DNA of 16,167 nucleotides from a candidate division WOR-3 bacterium. Its GTDB lineage: Bacteria > SDB-A. A program made the translations under genes and the position numbers. Shown one piece after another: positions 14,363-16,167 of the stretch (the stretch's first letter is position 1; each line of letters opens with the position of its first letter). The DNA lies in the NCBI GenBank assembly GCA_016926475.1, contig JAFGON010000077.1:1-16167 (forward strand), written 5' to 3'. Under the pieces are notes generated by a model that worked only from the letters and a program-made list of their open reading frames with translations, had not been told where the DNA came from and did not search any database.

Positions 14363-14983
14363 TTGACGGACATCGCTTTAGCGGTTTTCACAGCCTTTTT
14401 TTGTCTGTTTTTTTTAATTAAAAAGCGGGAAATGGCTTTTACCTGGTCTTTTTTCTTTTTTTTCTTGTTTGCCGCCTCTTCTTTGGGTGCTGTGATTCAT
14501 GGAATTGCAGTGACAGAGAATTTTGTATTAATGGCGAAATTCGCAATAAGCCTTTTAATTACTACCTCCATCACTTTGTTTGTTTTTTTGTCGCTTTACT
14601 ATTTAATAAAGAGAACTTGTAAATTCAACCCTGTATTTTTTGCGTTTTTAATCTCGCTTCCAGCAGTCCTTGTGTCTTTTTTTCAAGGCAAGGGCGATAT
14701 AATTATAAAAATTTACCAATTCGCATCTCTGATGTTCTCAGGATCTGTATTCTTGTTTGTTTTTTTTAAAGATAAAAATTTGGGAGCGACTCCAATGGTT
14801 ATCGGCGTTTTTATGACGATTGTGTCTGCGGCTATACAGTTTATTGGAAGCTTGTCATTTCGTTTTTTTTGGACGTTCGATCACAACGGGATTTTTCATT
14901 TGATTCAGTTAGCAGGGTTGGTTTTTGTTTTCGCCGGAGCGGAATATCTGGAAGAGGTAAACCCATTAAAAAATGCAGAATAA
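14363..14983 (+). CDS. Seven-transmembrane-helix protein of unknown function
   Basis: I cannot assign a family with confidence. The 206-residue product is almost entirely hydrophobic with seven predicted helices, about residues 3-20, 24-50, 53-85, 92-110, 116-134, 141-167 and 174-198, joined by short basic or acidic loops. Conserved-looking polar residues are few: Ser and His in SSLGAVIHG (helix 2) and two His in FDHNGIFHLIQLAG at the start of helix 7. That arrangement recalls the CREST superfamily of membrane hydrolases and receptors (alkaline ceramidase, PAQR, Per1), but the His spacings differ from the classic S-x3-H and H-x3-H. The start is uncertain: TTG at 14363 is the only usual start codon before helix 1, without a Shine-Dalgarno; ATG at 14432 would delete helix 1. 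The frame is open back to the protease stop, and bases 14339-14362 read IQTEQTTS, a plausible N-terminus. It follows a terminator, so it should have its own promoter, which I could not identify. Confidence 0.72.
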   Translation: MTDIALAVFTAFFCLFFLIKKREMAFTWSFFFFFLFAASSLGAVIHGIAVTENFVLMAKFAISLLITTSITLFVFLSLYYLIKRTCKFNPVFFAFLISLPAVLVSFFQGKGDIIIKIYQFASLMFSGSVFLFVFFKDKNLGATPMVIGVFMTIVSAAIQFIGSLSFRFFWTFDHNGIFHLIQLAGLVFVFAGAEYLEEVNPLKNAE

Positions 14984-15169
14984 AATGTTATTATTTTTTT
15001 CAAAAGGCAAAATTTACGATTGTTGATAACTAAATATGTTTTTGACTTTATATACTCAACTGTTTAGGTGATATAGAGACACGCAAAAAAATGATCTTTA
15101 TAAACATACGTATTTTAGCAGCATATAGCTGTCAACTTAAATTTATGAAACAATCGCTTATTGACCGCA

Positions 15170-15191
15170 TATCAACTTTTTTGTGTTGATA
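15170..15191. repeat. Inverted repeat TATCAAC / GTTGATA
   Basis: TATCAAC (15170-15176) and GTTGATA (15185-15191) form a perfect 7-bp stem with an 8-base T-rich loop. The right arm overlaps a DnaA-box-like TGTTGATAA. It could be an operator for the downstream gene, part of a replication or DnaA-binding site, or a weak terminator. A third copy of GTTGATA is at 15022-15028. Confidence 0.5.
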
Positions 15192-15218
15192 AAATTGTGG
15201 AAAACTCATGTTTTATTA

Positions 15219-15246
15219 TTGACCCTTTGAATATTTGAGTTATCTT
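15219..15246 (+). promoter_or_regulatory. Probable promoter of uvsE
   Basis: TTGACC (15219-15224, 5 of 6 to the -35 consensus) is 16 bases before TATCTT (15241-15246, 4 of 6 to the -10). The expected transcription start, about 15253, is within two or three bases of the uvsE ATG at 15255, where no Shine-Dalgarno is present, so the mRNA may be leaderless. Confidence 0.45.
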
Positions 15247-15254
15247 TATTTGAT

Positions 15255-16142
15255 ATGAAAATAGGTTATCCCTGCATAAATAATGGAATGAAATGCTCTT
15301 CCGGCTCGACTTTCCGTATAAGAAACTATTCAAAAGAGATTCTCTTGTCGAAAATTTCGTCGAACCTTTCCTGTCTGGAAAAGACACTGAGTTTCAACGC
15401 TGAAAATGGACTGCTTTTTTTCAGGATAAACTCGGGTTTGATTCCTTTTGGTTCACATCCGGTGATGGATTTTGACTGGAAAGTGCATTTTAAAACCCGT
15501 TTTAAGGCTATAGGAGATTTCATAAAGAAAAACCAAATGAGAATTTCAATGCACCCCGACCAGTTCACCCTTATAAACGCAAAAGACCCAGAAATAGTCA
15601 AAAAGAGTTTCAAAGAGCTCCAATACCACAGTGACATACTCGATTCCATGGAACTGGATTATACCGCGAAAATTCAAATCCACGTCGGGGGTGTTTATGG
15701 AGAGAAACAAAAATCTTTGTCGCGATTTGTGGAAAATTACCAAAAACCTCCCGAAAGTGTCAGAAAAAGGCTTGTAGTTGAAAATGACGACAGGCTGTAT
15801 TCATTGCAAGATTGCCAATGGATAAATGAAAAAACCGGTGTACCAGTTCTTTTTGACACATTCCACCATGAGTGCTTGAATATGGGAGAAGGTTTGGAAA
15901 AGGCTCTTGAAAATTCAGCTATAACATGGGGTATTGAGGATGGGACACCAATGGTGGATTACAGCTCGCAAAAAAAAGGCGCGAGGAAAGGGTCGCACGC
16001 CGAGAGTTTGGACAGAGCTCATTTTTTGAAATTTCTTGAAAGCTCAAAAGGATTTGATTTTGACCTGATGCTTGAGATAAAAGACAAAGAAAAAAGCGCC
16101 TTAAAAGCCCTTAAGCTGGCAAAAGAAAAAAGGAGAGCATAA
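15255..16142 (+). CDS. uvsE: UV damage endonuclease UvsE/UVDE
   Basis: TIM-barrel endonuclease (295 residues) that nicks DNA 5' to UV photoproducts and some other lesions, starting an excision repair route independent of UvrABC. The product begins with the family hallmark GYPCIN (Tyr5, Asn9), and the residues that hold the metal cluster and the damaged bases are all present: His68 in PFGSHP, His100 and Gln103 in SMHPDQF, His143 in IQIHVGG, Glu176 in VVENDD, Asp201 and His204 in FDTFHHE, Lys245 and His248 in RKGSHAE, and Glu274 in LMLEIKDKE. Length is normal for bacterial members and the gene looks intact. Start is the ATG at 15255, which precedes the first strand directly; no ribosome site is visible. 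A further gene starts one base after the stop codon with a good ribosome site, so uvsE probably heads an operon. Confidence 0.95.
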   Translation: MKIGYPCINNGMKCSSGSTFRIRNYSKEILLSKISSNLSCLEKTLSFNAENGLLFFRINSGLIPFGSHPVMDFDWKVHFKTRFKAIGDFIKKNQMRISMHPDQFTLINAKDPEIVKKSFKELQYHSDILDSMELDYTAKIQIHVGGVYGEKQKSLSRFVENYQKPPESVRKRLVVENDDRLYSLQDCQWINEKTGVPVLFDTFHHECLNMGEGLEKALENSAITWGIEDGTPMVDYSSQKKGARKGSHAESLDRAHFLKFLESSKGFDFDLMLEIKDKEKSALKALKLAKEKRRA

Positions 16143-16143
16143 A

Positions 16144-16167
16144 ATGACAAAACTCAATCTGCTTAAA
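16144..16167 (+). CDS. Start of a further gene (3' cut by the window edge)
   Basis: ATG at 16144 opens the frame MTKLNLLK, which runs off the window. AGGAG (16131-16135) inside the end of uvsE lies 8 bases before the ATG, a well-placed ribosome site, and the gap to the uvsE stop is one base, so it is most likely the second gene of the uvsE operon. Eight residues are too few to name a product. Confidence 0.6.

Larger units (their letters stand above)
14984..15254. other. Very AT-rich intergenic region with DnaA-box-like sites
   Basis: This 271-base gap has no convincing gene. It contains TGTTGATAA twice (15021-15029 and 15184-15192), each one mismatch from the DnaA box TGTGGATAA, and TGTGGAAAA (15196-15204), which reads TTTTCCACA on the other strand and fits the loose consensus TTWTNCACA. 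It also holds a hairpin (15170-15191), an 8-base palindrome ATACGTAT (15106-15113), long A and T runs, and the promoter of the UV endonuclease gene at its right end. Confidence 0.5.

Noticed and set aside
15006-15204. CRISPR array or iterons in the AT-rich gap
   Set aside because: The repeated unit is only 8-9 bases, occurs two or three times at unequal distances, and has no regular spacers.

Overview
The window looks like the chromosome of an uncultured, Gram-negative, probably anaerobic bacterium of the FCB/WOR-3/Cloacimonadota kind. The pointers are a patatin fused to an outer-membrane beta-barrel, a multidomain secreted protease ending in an FlgD-like/type IX-style C-terminal domain, a sodium-pump decarboxylase beta subunit, a two-subunit iron-sulfur fumarase, and a large cyclase-ATPase-TPR signalling protein. 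This placement is inference from gene content. DNA is moderately AT-rich, the genetic code is standard, genes are tightly packed, and I see no transposase, integrase, CRISPR array, tRNA or rRNA.

Layout. 1-3489 (+): the 3' part of a soluble-adenylyl-cyclase-like protein (degenerate second cyclase domain, AAA-type ATPase, TPR repeats); its frame is open to the window edge. 3494-4875 (-): class I fumarate hydratase beta and alpha subunits, overlapping by ATGA and converging on the first gene with a 4-base gap. 4989-9126 (+): a tight run of envelope genes (patatin-POTRA-barrel, small secreted protein of unknown function, tandem-CAP secreted protein) ending with a GNAT acetyltransferase. 9173-10336 (+): MscL with a C-terminal zinc ribbon, then a SAM methyltransferase. 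10337-10566: a promoter and an apparently structured leader. 10567-14281 (+): OadB-type sodium pump subunit followed by a secreted papain-like protease, closed by a strong intrinsic terminator. 14363-14983 (+): a seven-helix membrane protein of unknown function. 14984-15254: a very AT-rich gap with DnaA-box-like sites. 15255-16142 (+): UV damage endonuclease UvsE. 16144-end: the first eight codons of another gene.

How they fit together. The 4989-9126 run puts an outer-membrane lipid hydrolase with two further exported proteins, which suggests an envelope-remodelling or secretion function. Fumarase and OadB fit a fermentative C4-dicarboxylate/sodium-motive metabolism, but no decarboxylase alpha or gamma subunit is visible. 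Initiation signals vary: strong Shine-Dalgarno sites (7167, 9173, 10567, 11825, 16144), stop/start coupling (4024, 7696, 8563), and two genes (4989, 15255) whose promoter -10 box lies so close to the ATG that their transcripts may be leaderless. I found no clear evidence of a wholly new multi-gene system. The best leads are the tandem-CAP protein, the zinc-ribbon MscL, the OadB leader, the AT-rich DnaA-box region, the seven-helix protein and the possible leaderless genes.
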